A program made the position numbers and the translations under genes. Below are positions 7,798 to 16,372 of a stretch of 64,000 nt of DNA, one piece after another. The number at the start of each line of letters is the position of its first letter. Within the stretch, counting starts at the first letter, position 1. The notes under the pieces were generated by a model. That model was not told the origin of the DNA. It did no database searches and saw nothing but the letters and a program-made list of their open reading frames with translations. The DNA is from Umezawaea tangerina (GTDB lineage Bacteria > Actinomycetota > Actinomycetes > Mycobacteriales > Pseudonocardiaceae). The stretch covers positions 372,001-436,000 of the forward strand of contig NZ_PVTF01000009.1 in the NCBI RefSeq assembly GCF_003002815.1, read 5' to 3'.

Positions 7798-8745
7798 CTA
7801 CGGCTCCTCGGCGATGCGGTCGAGCAGTGGTGGGCTCCAGTGGCCGCCGTAGCGGCGGCGCAGGTGCGGCAGGCGCCAGTCCTGCCCGGTCACGGCGCCG
7901 CGGCACCGGGACGTCCCGCAGCGGCAGTCCATCCGCCACGTCCCGACGCCGGTGTGGGTGGCGTAGTCCACGGTCAGCTCCGCGCCCGCCGGGACGTCCG
8001 CGCGGGCGACCAGGGTGGTCGCGTCGGCGTGCCACAGCGTCGGGTCGCAGGAGTGGTTGCCGTAGCGGGCGGGGTGGACGGGGTCCAGGAGCAGGTGGTG
8101 GCCGTGGGCGACGGTCAGGCTGCTGTAGGGCGGGGTGAGCGCGGCCAGGGCGTCGTCGTCGATGAGCACGCCGCCCAGCCGCAGCACGACCTCGCCCGCG
8201 GGGATCGGGGAGGTGGCGAACAGGCCGAGGCCGTCGATCGGGGAGGGGCGGACCTCGGCGCGCGGGGAGAGCCAGGAGCGCGACGGGTGGCGGACCATGC
8301 GGCGTTCGGCGTCGTCGCCGGTGTCCGCGTCGAGGAACCCGTGCCGCCGGTAGAGGGCACGGGCGCGGTCGTTGTCCCGCAGCACGAGCAGGACGACCCG
8401 ACCGGTCGCGTGCTCCTCGGCCCAGTCGACCACCGCGTCCACGAGCGCGTCGCCGACCCCGCGGCCGCGGGCGAACGGCGCCACCCACATCGAGATCAGG
8501 CCGACCGTGCCGCCGTGGTCGGGCCTGGTGCCGCTGACCATGCCCGCGGGCCTGCCGTCCAGGTAGGCCAGCAGGTTGTGCGTGCCGCCGCCGAGCCGGG
8601 TGCGCCACCGCCGCTCCACGTCGCCCTCGCCGAGCCAGTCCGCGAGCTTCGCGCCGAACGCGCCCGGCGCCTCCCGCAACGCCATGAGGCGGAGCTCCCG
8701 CCAGTCCGCCCAGTCGTCGACCCCGAGCACCCGCACCACGACCAT
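7798..8745 (-). CDS. GNAT acetyltransferase - SET-domain methyltransferase fusion
   Basis: The 315-residue protein joins two protein-modifying folds. Residues 1-155 are a GNAT domain (acetyl-CoA loop APFARGRGVGDALVDAV, later DRARALYRRHGF). Residues about 160-300 are a SET domain: the start RPSPIDGLGLFATSPIPAGE, the AdoMet/lysine-channel motif GNHSCDP, the VDYATH segment, and a post-SET zinc cluster in MDCRCGTSRCRG. SET domains methylate lysines and are rare in bacteria. The linker is almost absent (RRMVRHPSRSW then LSPRAEVRPSP), so this may be a fusion of two formerly separate genes. ATG 8745 begins the GNAT fold directly. Substrates are unknown. It lies between the MFS gene and the condensation-domain gene on the same strand. 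Confidence 0.8.
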   Translation of the reverse strand: MVVVRVLGVDDWADWRELRLMALREAPGAFGAKLADWLGEGDVERRWRTRLGGGTHNLLAYLDGRPAGMVSGTRPDHGGTVGLISMWVAPFARGRGVGDALVDAVVDWAEEHATGRVVLLVLRDNDRARALYRRHGFLDADTGDDAERRMVRHPSRSWLSPRAEVRPSPIDGLGLFATSPIPAGEVVLRLGGVLIDDDALAALTPPYSSLTVAHGHHLLLDPVHPARYGNHSCDPTLWHADATTLVARADVPAGAELTVDYATHTGVGTWRMDCRCGTSRCRGAVTGQDWRLPHLRRRYGGHWSPPLLDRIAEEP

Positions 8746-8789
8746 GCGACCACTGTCGACTCGGCGGGCACCCGGTCGCAACGGCATTT

Positions 8790-10451
8790 CTACGGTCGGC
8801 CGGTCCCTTCGGCGACCACCGGCACCCCGGCCCACGCGGCCCGGTCCGCGGGGTCGTCCGGGGCGCGCTCGCACACGACGTACCGGCCGGGCGCCATCGC
8901 CGTGTACCGACCGGGCAGCAGGGCCAGGCACTTCTCGTGGATCGCCTCCGGCTTCTCGTCCGCCACGACGTACCCGACCAGCTCGGTGCCGCCGAACACC
9001 CGCGCGACCCCGCCGGTGGCCTCGGCCAGCACCCGGCTCGCCGCGTCCAGCTCGACCCAGCACGAGTCCACGCGCACCCAGCCAGGCCCGCGCCGCACCG
9101 GCACGACCCCGGTCACCGCGGGCACCTCCGACACCGGCACCGCGCGGTCGGCGGAGGCGACCAGCAGCGCCTCGACCCCGCGCAGGAACGCCTCGATCGC
9201 CGCGGGCGGCAGGTACCGGGTGTCGGCGTACAGCGCGATCTCCACGTCCTGGCCCGCGCTGACCACGGTGAAGTAGAACGCCACCGGGTAGGAGGTCGCG
9301 GGCAGCCAGGAGAAGACCGTGTCCGGTCCCGCCGCCGCCAGCAGGGCCGCGTCGGGCGGGGTCGTGTCGACCGGGCGTTGCTCCCGGTGCGCGCCCACGT
9401 CGTTGAACACGCAGTCGCGCTGGAACCGGGTCCCGCGCTCGGCGGCCACCGCGTCCATGATCGGCCACAGCCTCCTGGCCTCGAACTGGCTGTAGCGGTA
9501 GGCGTTCATCGTCGCGAGCCGAACGCCGCGGACCACGTCGTCCACAGTGGACGACCCGAGCTCGAACGGCACCAGCGCGTCCTGGGCGATCGTCCCGACG
9601 TACTCCGCCATGCCGGGGCGGAACCTGTTGCCGCAGATGGACACCAACGCCCCGCGCGCGTTGCCGGTGTGCACCGCGAGCAGCGTGGCGGCGGCCGCGA
9701 GCAGCACGGTGGAGTGGGAGACCCCGGTCCTGGCCACGATCGCGGGCAGCGCCAGCCCGGCGGCCCGCGACCTCAGGTACCCCTCGCGACAGCCCTCCTC
9801 CCCCACCGGCGGCACCGAGAACACGCACTGCGGCATCCGGCGGAGCTGCGCCTCCCAGAACCGCAGGGCGGCCGCGGCCCGGCGTCGGGCGGGCTCGGTG
9901 GCCTCGCGCTCGGCCTGGTCGAGCGGCTGGTGCCCGGTGGGCCCGACCACCCGCGACGCGGGGTCGGCGAGCAGTGCGACGAGCTGGCCGGCCACGAGCT
10001 CGATGCTCGCGAAGTCCGTGGCCAGGTGCGACAACGCGAGCGCGACCAGGTGCGGTACACCGGAACGGGTGGCGACCGCGACCCGCAGCGGCAGGTCCTC
10101 GCCGTAGTCGAAGGGCGACCCGGCCAGCCGCTCCCGCAGCACCGGCTCGACGTCGGGCCCGTCCAGCTCGACCACGTCGACGAGCAGCGTCCCCTCCCGC
10201 GCGACGACCTGCTCGGGCCGGTCACCGGGCAGGACGGTGGTGCGCAGGGCCTCGTGCCGGACCAGCAGCACGCGCAACGACTCGGCGACGTCGGCGGCCG
10301 TCACGCCGTCGGGCACCGGGACGAAGCGGCACAGGACGTCCGAGCGCTCCTGCCGCTGCTCGCCGATCCACTCCAGCACGTTGCCCTGCCCGAGCGTGAC
10401 CGGCGCCCGTCCGGCGCGGGCACCGGTGAAGTCGACGCGCAGTTGTCCCAT
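8790..10451 (-). CDS. Free-standing NRPS-type condensation domain protein
   Basis: The 553-residue protein resembles a condensation domain for about 440 residues. The HHxxxDG active-site motif appears as LSHLATDF: the second His (H142) and the Asp (D146) are kept, while the first His is Ser and the Gly is Phe. The last 100 residues resemble the C-terminal subdomain of an adenylation domain (ELVGYVVADEKPEAI, then ALLPGRYTAMAPGRYVVCER), but the conserved NGK lysine stretch is absent, so this tail should not activate substrates. Stand-alone C proteins join carrier-bound acyl groups to amines or alcohols. It faces the biosynthetic operon across a 139-bp gap, and GGGAGG lies 5 nt before its ATG. 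Membership in that pathway is likely but inferred. Confidence 0.75.
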   Translation of the reverse strand: MGQLRVDFTGARAGRAPVTLGQGNVLEWIGEQRQERSDVLCRFVPVPDGVTAADVAESLRVLLVRHEALRTTVLPGDRPEQVVAREGTLLVDVVELDGPDVEPVLRERLAGSPFDYGEDLPLRVAVATRSGVPHLVALALSHLATDFASIELVAGQLVALLADPASRVVGPTGHQPLDQAEREATEPARRRAAAALRFWEAQLRRMPQCVFSVPPVGEEGCREGYLRSRAAGLALPAIVARTGVSHSTVLLAAAATLLAVHTGNARGALVSICGNRFRPGMAEYVGTIAQDALVPFELGSSTVDDVVRGVRLATMNAYRYSQFEARRLWPIMDAVAAERGTRFQRDCVFNDVGAHREQRPVDTTPPDAALLAAAGPDTVFSWLPATSYPVAFYFTVVSAGQDVEIALYADTRYLPPAAIEAFLRGVEALLVASADRAVPVSEVPAVTGVVPVRRGPGWVRVDSCWVELDAASRVLAEATGGVARVFGGTELVGYVVADEKPEAIHEKCLALLPGRYTAMAPGRYVVCERAPDDPADRAAWAGVPVVAEGTGRP

Positions 10452-10590
10452 CGCTGCCTCCCGAGGCTGACACCCGTGCCGACGCTAGCCGGCGCGCCCC
10501 GCCGCAGCATGGGGGAAAACCCTTGTCCTCGGCGGAATCGGGTGTCGCGGCATGGACCGCGGCGCCGTCCGGCGGTCAGGATCGGGTGCC

Positions 10591-11148
10591 ATGAGACCAG
10601 TCACGCTGCGCAGCCGCGACGCGGACGCGACGCGCGCGGTGCTGGACGAGGCCGTGCGCGTGCACGGCGAGGTCCACGCCGAGCCGCCGTTCCGGGGCGT
10701 CCCGTACTACGCCGACGACCGGTTCCGCGACCGGCTGGCGGTCGCGTCGCGGCAGCCGGGGTTCAGCCTGCTCGCGGCGGAGGACGGCGACGAGACCGCC
10801 GGGTACCTCTACGGGTTCGCGCTGCCCGGCCACACCCGCTGGTGGTCGCCGCTCAAGGACGTCCTGCCCGCCGAGACCACCGAGGAGACCGGTGCGCGGA
10901 CCGTGTTCATCCAGGAGATCATGGTCCGCGCGCCGTGGCGGGGCAGGGGGATCGCCCGCACCCTGCACGACGAGTTCCTGCGGTCCCGCGGCGAGGAGCG
11001 CGGGCTGATGTGCGTCGAGCCGGGCAACGAGCCCGCCCGGTCGGCCTACCTGCGCTGGGGGTGGACGCCGGTGGCCACGACCGCGTTCACCCCCGCCGGT
11101 CCCGTCTTCGACTGCCTCCTCAAGCCGCTGCGCAGGGTGCGGGTGTAG
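10591..11148 (+). CDS. GNAT family N-acetyltransferase
   Basis: The 185-residue single-domain GNAT has the acetyl-CoA loop RAPWRGRGIARTLHDEFL after the beta-4 strand VFIQEIMV, and NEPARSAYLRWGW near the C-terminus. I chose ATG 10591 because the fold starts there and CAGGAT 8 nt upstream could be a -10 box of a leaderless message; an in-frame ATG at 10552 adds 13 unstructured residues. It is read in the same direction as the biosynthetic operon, 48 bp before the KAS III-like gene, and might acetylate a pathway amine, but it could equally be unrelated. Confidence 0.75.
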   Translation: MRPVTLRSRDADATRAVLDEAVRVHGEVHAEPPFRGVPYYADDRFRDRLAVASRQPGFSLLAAEDGDETAGYLYGFALPGHTRWWSPLKDVLPAETTEETGARTVFIQEIMVRAPWRGRGIARTLHDEFLRSRGEERGLMCVEPGNEPARSAYLRWGWTPVATTAFTPAGPVFDCLLKPLRRVRV

Positions 11149-11196
11149 GGATTCCCCTCATGCTGTGGTCTGGACAACCTGCCTAACGTCGGCGCC

Positions 11197-12159
11197 ATGT
11201 CCAGTCGGGTCACCACCTTGGAGCGGATCGCCGCCTTCGCACCGGGCCGCTCGGTCCCCATCGAGGACGTCGGGGAGTCGTTGGGGCTGCACAGGTACGT
11301 GGTGCGGATGTTCCGCAACATCCACGGGTTCGACCGGTTGCACCAGGACACCCAGCTCGACCTGTTCGGGCTCGTGACCGCCGCGGCGGAGCTCGTCGTC
11401 AAGGCGACCCCGGACCCCGGCGCGATCAGGTACCTGCTGTTCGCGCACACCGTCCTGGACGTCACGCCGTCGCACGTCGACGCCTCCGACGTGATCCGGC
11501 GGGCGCTCGGGCTGGTCGACGCCGAGGCGTTCGCGGTCACCCAGCAGCACTGCGCGAGCGGGCTGGCCGCGGTCGACATCGCGGGCGAGCTGCTGCGCTC
11601 CGAGGACGACCCGGACGCCCGTGCGCTGGTGATCACCGGCGAGAAGCCCGTCACCGCGCGGTTCCGGGTCGTCAACAACACCACCATCCTCGGCGAGGCG
11701 TCCACGGCGTGCCTGGTCGGCGCGGGCGGCAGCGGTGACGTGGTCCGGGCTTACGCGACCAGGACGCAGGTGCTGCTGTCGGACGGCGTGTACCTGGCCG
11801 ACGACCTGGTCACCGAGTTCAACGACAACTACACCGCGTTCCTGGCCGAGGCCGTCCACAAGGCCCTGTCGCGGGCCGGGCTCACCCTGGACGACATCAC
11901 GATGCTCGTGCCGCACAACGTGAGCAAGCTGCTCTGGTGGCGCACGCTCGACGAGCTGGGCGTCGACCGGTCGCGGGCGTTCTTCGACAACATCGGGCGC
12001 TACAGCCACTGCTGCTGCGCCGACCCGTTCCTCAACTACGCCACCCTGCGCGACGAGGGGCGGCTGGTCGAGGGCGGCCTGTACCTGCTGACGTCGGTGG
12101 GCCTGGGGGCCACCTACGCGGCGATGGTGATCGAGCACCGCGGCGGAGGGACGACATGA
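11197..12159 (+). CDS. KAS III-like ketoacyl synthase / acyltransferase
   Basis: The 320-residue protein has the KAS III (FabH) fold signatures: nucleophile Cys119 in TQQHCASGLAAVD, a conserved glycine-rich stretch VNNTTILGEAST, and His240 in LVPHNVSKLLWW. The third catalytic position differs: the usual GN(T/S)xxAS motif reads GRYSHCCCADP (267-276), so the canonical Asn is missing and an Asp follows. Comparable changes occur in KAS III relatives that transfer acyl groups to O or N nucleophiles (CerJ type) instead of decarboxylative condensation. It opens the operon and overlaps the ATP-grasp start by 4 bp. Role in the pathway: acyl transfer or chain start from a carrier-bound substrate (inference). 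Confidence 0.78.
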   Translation: MSSRVTTLERIAAFAPGRSVPIEDVGESLGLHRYVVRMFRNIHGFDRLHQDTQLDLFGLVTAAAELVVKATPDPGAIRYLLFAHTVLDVTPSHVDASDVIRRALGLVDAEAFAVTQQHCASGLAAVDIAGELLRSEDDPDARALVITGEKPVTARFRVVNNTTILGEASTACLVGAGGSGDVVRAYATRTQVLLSDGVYLADDLVTEFNDNYTAFLAEAVHKALSRAGLTLDDITMLVPHNVSKLLWWRTLDELGVDRSRAFFDNIGRYSHCCCADPFLNYATLRDEGRLVEGGLYLLTSVGLGATYAAMVIEHRGGGTT

Positions 12160-13505
12160 CCACGGACTACCTGCGGGGGATCAAGAAGGCGCTCACCGGC
12201 GACGGGTCGACACCGCTCGTGCTGGTGTGCAACTTCGAGGCGGAGGCGTTCTGGGCCGAGCGATACCTCGGCCTGCCGAGCGTGCCGTTCTCGGCGTCCA
12301 CCCGGCTGGTGCGGCGGATGGAGGAGCTGGGGGTGCTGCTCGGCGGACCGGACGACTACCTGGTGGTGTCCGAGGACGTCGACCCCGGTTTCCGGCGCTA
12401 CGCGGAGGACCTGGGCTTCGCGCTGCCGACCGTGCTGGTGCCGGAGAACGTCGACCCCGCCCGGTCGACCACCGAGAACGCCCTGGCCTCCCCCGAACTA
12501 CTGGCCAGGCTCGGCGGCATCGACGGCGTCCTGCTGCCGATGGGCACCACGGTGCCGGAGCAGAAGCTGGCCGAGGAGACCGGGCTGCCGCTGGCCGTGC
12601 CGGGCGCCGAGGTGTTCGAACGGGTCAACAGCAAGATCTACGGCCGCCGGGTGGCCGCGGCGGGCGGGCTGCGCCCGGTGCCCGGCTTCGAGTGCGAGAC
12701 CACCGCCGAGTTCCTCGCCGTGCTCGACGAGCTGGAACCGCTGGTGGCGCAAGGGGAACGGGTCGTCGTCAAGGACGCCTACGGCGTGTCCGGCAAGGGG
12801 CTCGTGGTGCTGGACGCCGCCGTGAAGGTCGCCGGGGTCCGGAAGCTGGTCACCCGCCGGGCCGCCCGCACCGGCGACGACCGGCTGCACGTGGTCGTGG
12901 AACGCTGGCTGCCCAAGAGGTTCGACCTCAACTACCAGTTCACCGTCGGCCGCGACGGCGCCGTGGCGTTCGACTTCGTCAAGCAGGCGCTGACCGAGGA
13001 CGGCGTGCACAAGGGCCACCTCGTGCCCGCCGAGCTCCCGCCGCACCACCACGAGGAGCTGCGGCGCGCCGCGGACGTCATCGGCGCGCGGCTGCACGCC
13101 GACGGGTTCAGCGGAGTCGCCGGGGTGGACGCGATCCTCGGCGCGGACGGCGTGCTGTACCCGCTGCTGGAGATCAACGCGCGGCTGAACATGTCCACCT
13201 ACCAGGGCGGCGTGACCGAACGCTTGCTGCCGCCCGGCCACACCGCCCTCGCCAGGCACTACACCCTGCGGCTGGACGGACGGCTCCCGTTCGACCACGT
13301 CCGCGCCACCCTCGGGGCGCTGCTGGACGAGCGCGACGGCGAACGGGTCGTCGTCACCTGCGCGGGCACGGTCAACGCCAACGCGGCCGACGACGCGCCG
13401 TTCGAGGGCCGCCTGTACGCCGTCCTCGTCGCCCCCGACCGGTCCCGGCTCGCCGCGCTGGACGCCGCCACCCAGACCGCACTCACCACGCTGGAGAGCC
13501 GATGA
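12156..13505 (+). CDS. ATP-grasp ligase, BtrJ-like (amino acid to carrier protein)
   Basis: The 449-residue protein shows ATP-grasp features: VVVKDAYGVSGKGLVVLD as the nucleotide-binding lysine and glycine-rich loop, LHVVVERWLPK in the middle, and LYPLLEINARLNMSTYQGG as the metal-binding Glu/Asn segment. In butirosin biosynthesis BtrJ, an ATP-grasp enzyme, attaches L-glutamate to the carrier protein BtrI, and BtrK then decarboxylates it. The same trio (ATP-grasp, PLP decarboxylase, ACP) occurs here in order with 4-bp overlaps, so this enzyme probably acylates the ACP at 14777 with an amino acid. Which amino acid cannot be read from sequence. It starts at ATG 12156. Confidence 0.8.
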   Translation: MTTDYLRGIKKALTGDGSTPLVLVCNFEAEAFWAERYLGLPSVPFSASTRLVRRMEELGVLLGGPDDYLVVSEDVDPGFRRYAEDLGFALPTVLVPENVDPARSTTENALASPELLARLGGIDGVLLPMGTTVPEQKLAEETGLPLAVPGAEVFERVNSKIYGRRVAAAGGLRPVPGFECETTAEFLAVLDELEPLVAQGERVVVKDAYGVSGKGLVVLDAAVKVAGVRKLVTRRAARTGDDRLHVVVERWLPKRFDLNYQFTVGRDGAVAFDFVKQALTEDGVHKGHLVPAELPPHHHEELRRAADVIGARLHADGFSGVAGVDAILGADGVLYPLLEINARLNMSTYQGGVTERLLPPGHTALARHYTLRLDGRLPFDHVRATLGALLDERDGERVVVTCAGTVNANAADDAPFEGRLYAVLVAPDRSRLAALDAATQTALTTLESR

Positions 13506-14761
13506 CGAGCGAGTACACCGTCCAGGGACACCCGATCAGCGAGTTGGCGGAGCGGTTCGGCACACCGCTCTACCTCTACGACGGCGACGTGCTGCGCGAC
13601 GTGTACCTCTCGCTGCGCGAGCGGCTCGACCCGCGGGTGGACATCCTGTACTCCGCCAAGGCGAACCCGAACGTCAGCGTGTGCGCGGTGCTCCGCTCGC
13701 TGGGCGCGGGCATCGAGGTGTCGTCGCTGGTCGAGCTCGTGACCGCGCGCCGGGCCGGTGCCGCGCCGGAGGACGTCATCTTCCTCGGCCCCGGCAAGTC
13801 CGCCGAGGAGCTGCGGGCGTGCGTCGACCAGGGCGTGCACGCGATCGTGTGCGAGTCGTTCGACGAGCTGGAGCAGGTCAACGACCTGCGGGTGCCCGGC
13901 GGGGCGCGGGTCATGCTGCGGGTGAACCCGTCGTTCGAGTCCAAGGGCGCGCGGCTCGCCATGGGCGGCAAGCCCCGCCAGTTCGGCATGGACCAGGACG
14001 TGCTGCTGCGGTCGCGGTCGTTCCTGAAGTCGTTGCGGCACGTGGAGATCATCGGGGTGCACGGGTACATGGGCACCCGGATCCTGGACGCCGAGGACGT
14101 CGTGCACAACACCCGCGGCATCCTCGCCGCCGCCGAGGAGCTGTCCGTCGAGCTGGCCTTCGACCTGCGGACGGTGGACGTCGGCGGCGGGCTGGGCGTG
14201 CCGTACTTCGAGAACGAGAAGGACCTCGACGTCGACCTGCTCGCCGCGGGCGTGAACAGCGCCGTCGCCGGGTTCCTCGACCGGCAGGGCGACTGCCGGG
14301 TGATCACCGAGCTGGGCCGGTACCTGGTCGGCTGGTGCGGGACCTACGTGGTGCGCGCGCGGTACGTCAAGGAGTCCATGGGCGAGTGGTTCGTCGTCGC
14401 CGACGGCGGCACGAACCACCACATGGCCGCGGTGGGCATCGGCAGCTTCGTGAAGCGCAACTTCCCGGTGCGGTCGCTGACCCGCTACGCCGAGCCCGCG
14501 TTCCGGCCCTACAACATCACCGGGCCGCTGTGCACGCCGAACGACGTGGTCGCCAAGCAGGTCGCGCTGCCCGAGGTGCACGCGGGCGACCTGATCGGCG
14601 TCGAGCGCTCCGGCGCGTACGGCCCCACCGCCTCCCCCGGCCTGTTCCTCGGCCACGGCTTCCCGGCCGAGGTGCTGGTGCTCGACGGCACGCCGCACCT
14701 GGTGCGCCGCCGCGACACCGTCGAGGACCTGCTGGGCAAGCAGGAGCTCATCCCCACCTGA
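13502..14761 (+). CDS. PLP fold-type III decarboxylase, BtrK-like
   Basis: The 419-residue protein belongs to the diaminopimelate/ornithine decarboxylase group. Lys53 in YSAKANPN binds PLP as a Schiff base; HGYMGT (187-192) and GGGLG (228-232) are phosphate-site motifs; Cys344 in GPLCTPNDVV is the catalytic Cys of the second subunit. CTPND in place of CESGD, and ELGR in place of EPGR, set it apart from lysine-pathway LysA. BtrK of butirosin decarboxylates a glutamyl-carrier thioester to the 4-aminobutyryl thioester, and a similar reaction on the ACP next door is the simplest reading. ATG 13502 overlaps the ligase stop by 4 bp. Confidence 0.83.
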   Translation: MTSEYTVQGHPISELAERFGTPLYLYDGDVLRDVYLSLRERLDPRVDILYSAKANPNVSVCAVLRSLGAGIEVSSLVELVTARRAGAAPEDVIFLGPGKSAEELRACVDQGVHAIVCESFDELEQVNDLRVPGGARVMLRVNPSFESKGARLAMGGKPRQFGMDQDVLLRSRSFLKSLRHVEIIGVHGYMGTRILDAEDVVHNTRGILAAAEELSVELAFDLRTVDVGGGLGVPYFENEKDLDVDLLAAGVNSAVAGFLDRQGDCRVITELGRYLVGWCGTYVVRARYVKESMGEWFVVADGGTNHHMAAVGIGSFVKRNFPVRSLTRYAEPAFRPYNITGPLCTPNDVVAKQVALPEVHAGDLIGVERSGAYGPTASPGLFLGHGFPAEVLVLDGTPHLVRRRDTVEDLLGKQELIPT

Positions 14762-14776
14762 CAAAGGGAGTCCGCA

Positions 14777-15034
14777 ATGGATCGTCCGAGCGTGGTCAAG
14801 ACCATCGTCAACGCCCTGTCCGAGATCATGCAGCGGGAGTACTCCGAGGTGACGGAGGAGACCCGGCTGTTCGAGGACCTGCACCTGGACTCCACGTCGG
14901 TGCTGACCCTGCTGATGGCCCTGGAGGACCAGACCGGGATCGAGGTCGACCCGGAGTCGTTGCAGATGGAGAACTTCCAGACCATCGGCACGCTGGCCGA
15001 CTACATCGAGGGCAACCTCGACGTGTCGGTATGA
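14777..15034 (+). CDS. Acyl carrier protein
   Basis: The 85-residue acidic protein has the phosphopantetheine attachment site at Ser39 in EDLHLDSTSVLTLLMALED. It follows the decarboxylase after 15 bp with AAAGGGAG as ribosome site, the strongest in the operon, which fits a protein needed in excess. It is the likely carrier on which the amino acid is loaded, decarboxylated and modified; the operon brings its own activating transferase (17567). Confidence 0.92.
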   Translation: MDRPSVVKTIVNALSEIMQREYSEVTEETRLFEDLHLDSTSVLTLLMALEDQTGIEVDPESLQMENFQTIGTLADYIEGNLDVSV

Positions 15035-15035
15035 C

Positions 15036-15848
15036 ATGGGCCTGACGCTCCGGGCGGCGAGCGCGTTCGTCGCCGACCACCGCCACCCCTACCGGCGCGA
15101 CGACTGGCTGGTGTCCTACCAGCGGGACCTGCTGGCGCCGTTCGGCGTCCCGTTCGACGAGAGGTTCCTGGAGCAGGGCGCCAACATCGGCTTCCAGGAG
15201 CTGGCCGCGCGGGCGCTGGACGGGCTGGCCGAACCGCCGAGGCCGGACCTGGTGATCATCGCCCACGGGCTGCCCGACCACTACCCGTTCCGCTCGATCG
15301 GCGGGCACGTGGACAAGCTGGTCGGCGGCGGGTCGGAGAACTTCGCCATCTCCGACCAGGGCCTGCGGGCACCGTTCACCGCCCTGCGCGTCGGCGGCGC
15401 CTACGCCCGCTCCGGCCGCTGCCGCGAGCTCGCGCTGGTCGTGGTGGAGCAGTCGACGTTCGGGCAGGACGAGCCGCTCGCACGCGACGGGGCGCTGGCC
15501 GACACCGCCGCGGTCCTGGTGCTGGGCGGCGGAAGGGGCTCGTGGGAGGTGGCCGCGCTGCCGCCCGCGGGTGACCTTGCCGACCTGCTCCTCGACACAG
15601 TGCGGGGCGACCGGCCGCTGGTGGTGGCCGGTCCGTGGACCGACGCCGCCGTGGTCGAGGCGACCGGGCGGCCGCACCACCGGGTCGCACCCGGCTCCTA
15701 CTGCACGAGCCTGTGGCTCGACCTGGCCCGGCACCACGAGCGGTGGGCCGCCGAGCACGACGCGATCGTCCTGTGCGACACCGACCCGCGCACCGGGCGC
15801 AGCCACGCCGCCCTGCTGCGGCACACCGACACGGAGGACCCCACGTGA
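15036..15848 (+). CDS. Thiolase-fold (KAS III-like) protein without evident catalytic Cys
   Basis: The 270-residue protein resembles the N-terminal half of KAS III proteins (PDLVIIAHG, then NFAISDQGLRAPFTALRVGG, then SGRCRELALVVVEQST). Where KAS III has its nucleophile Cys, this sequence reads ISDQG, so the nucleophile is probably replaced, perhaps by Gln as in the chain-length-factor subunits of type II polyketide synthases. The C-terminal half is short and has one Cys in APGSYCTSLW of unknown meaning. It could be a structural partner of the KAS III-like protein at 11197. Start ATG 15036 is 1 nt after the ACP stop. Function is not established. Confidence 0.55.
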   Translation: MGLTLRAASAFVADHRHPYRRDDWLVSYQRDLLAPFGVPFDERFLEQGANIGFQELAARALDGLAEPPRPDLVIIAHGLPDHYPFRSIGGHVDKLVGGGSENFAISDQGLRAPFTALRVGGAYARSGRCRELALVVVEQSTFGQDEPLARDGALADTAAVLVLGGGRGSWEVAALPPAGDLADLLLDTVRGDRPLVVAGPWTDAAVVEATGRPHHRVAPGSYCTSLWLDLARHHERWAAEHDAIVLCDTDPRTGRSHAALLRHTDTEDPT

Positions 15849-16372
15849 GCTACCCGGCGCTGCTGGACGCGCTGCACGACCGCACCGCGGGCGACCACCT
15901 CGTCGCCTCGGCCTCGGGCGTCGTCATCGCCTCCGGCGAGAGCATCGCGGGCGACCACCCGCTGACCCGGTTCGGACTCGGCGTCGGACGCCGGGACCCG
16001 GACGACCCCCTGGTGCTGGAGCGGTTCGCCGACGGGCTGCTGGACCTGCACCGGCAGCTCCTGCGGCGCGGCATCGACCACGCCGTCGAGCACCTCAACG
16101 GGCGCACGTCCGGCGACACCACGCTGCTGGACCGCCAGCTCGTGCAGGCGTCGCTGGCCGACGTGGCCGTCGAGATCCGGGAGAGCGAGGCGCTGCGCCC
16201 GGACGACCCGGCGTCCAGGTGGCGCGCGCACCAGGGCCTCACCGCGGCCGGTCGGCTGCTGCTGACCCTGTTGGGGGCCAGCAGCTTCCTGGTCACCGGA
16301 CCCGGCGGCGAGCTGCACCTGGCCGAGGTCACCGGGAACGTCTACCTGCACCCCGGCGAGGAGGACCGATGA
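15845..16372 (+). CDS. Short acyl-CoA-dehydrogenase-like helical protein
   Basis: The 175-residue protein has no flavin-binding beta domain. Its helical second half (DRQLVQASLADVAVEI, then AHQGLTAAGRLLLTLLGASSFL) looks like a shortened relative of the C-terminal helical domain of acyl-CoA dehydrogenases, ending LAEVTGNVYL. I infer it is a partner of the complete dehydrogenase that follows, as in alpha2beta2 dehydrogenases of actinobacterial steroid pathways, where one subunit lacks cofactor contacts. GTG 15845 overlaps the upstream stop by 4 bp, and its own stop overlaps the next ATG by 4 bp, so translation is coupled. Confidence 0.5.
   Translation: MSYPALLDALHDRTAGDHLVASASGVVIASGESIAGDHPLTRFGLGVGRRDPDDPLVLERFADGLLDLHRQLLRRGIDHAVEHLNGRTSGDTTLLDRQLVQASLADVAVEIRESEALRPDDPASRWRAHQGLTAAGRLLLTLLGASSFLVTGPGGELHLAEVTGNVYLHPGEEDR

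Noticed and set aside
9547-10107. Plus-strand frame within the condensation-domain gene
   Set aside because: Antisense shadow without start signals; the condensation-domain protein on the minus strand has recognisable motifs throughout.
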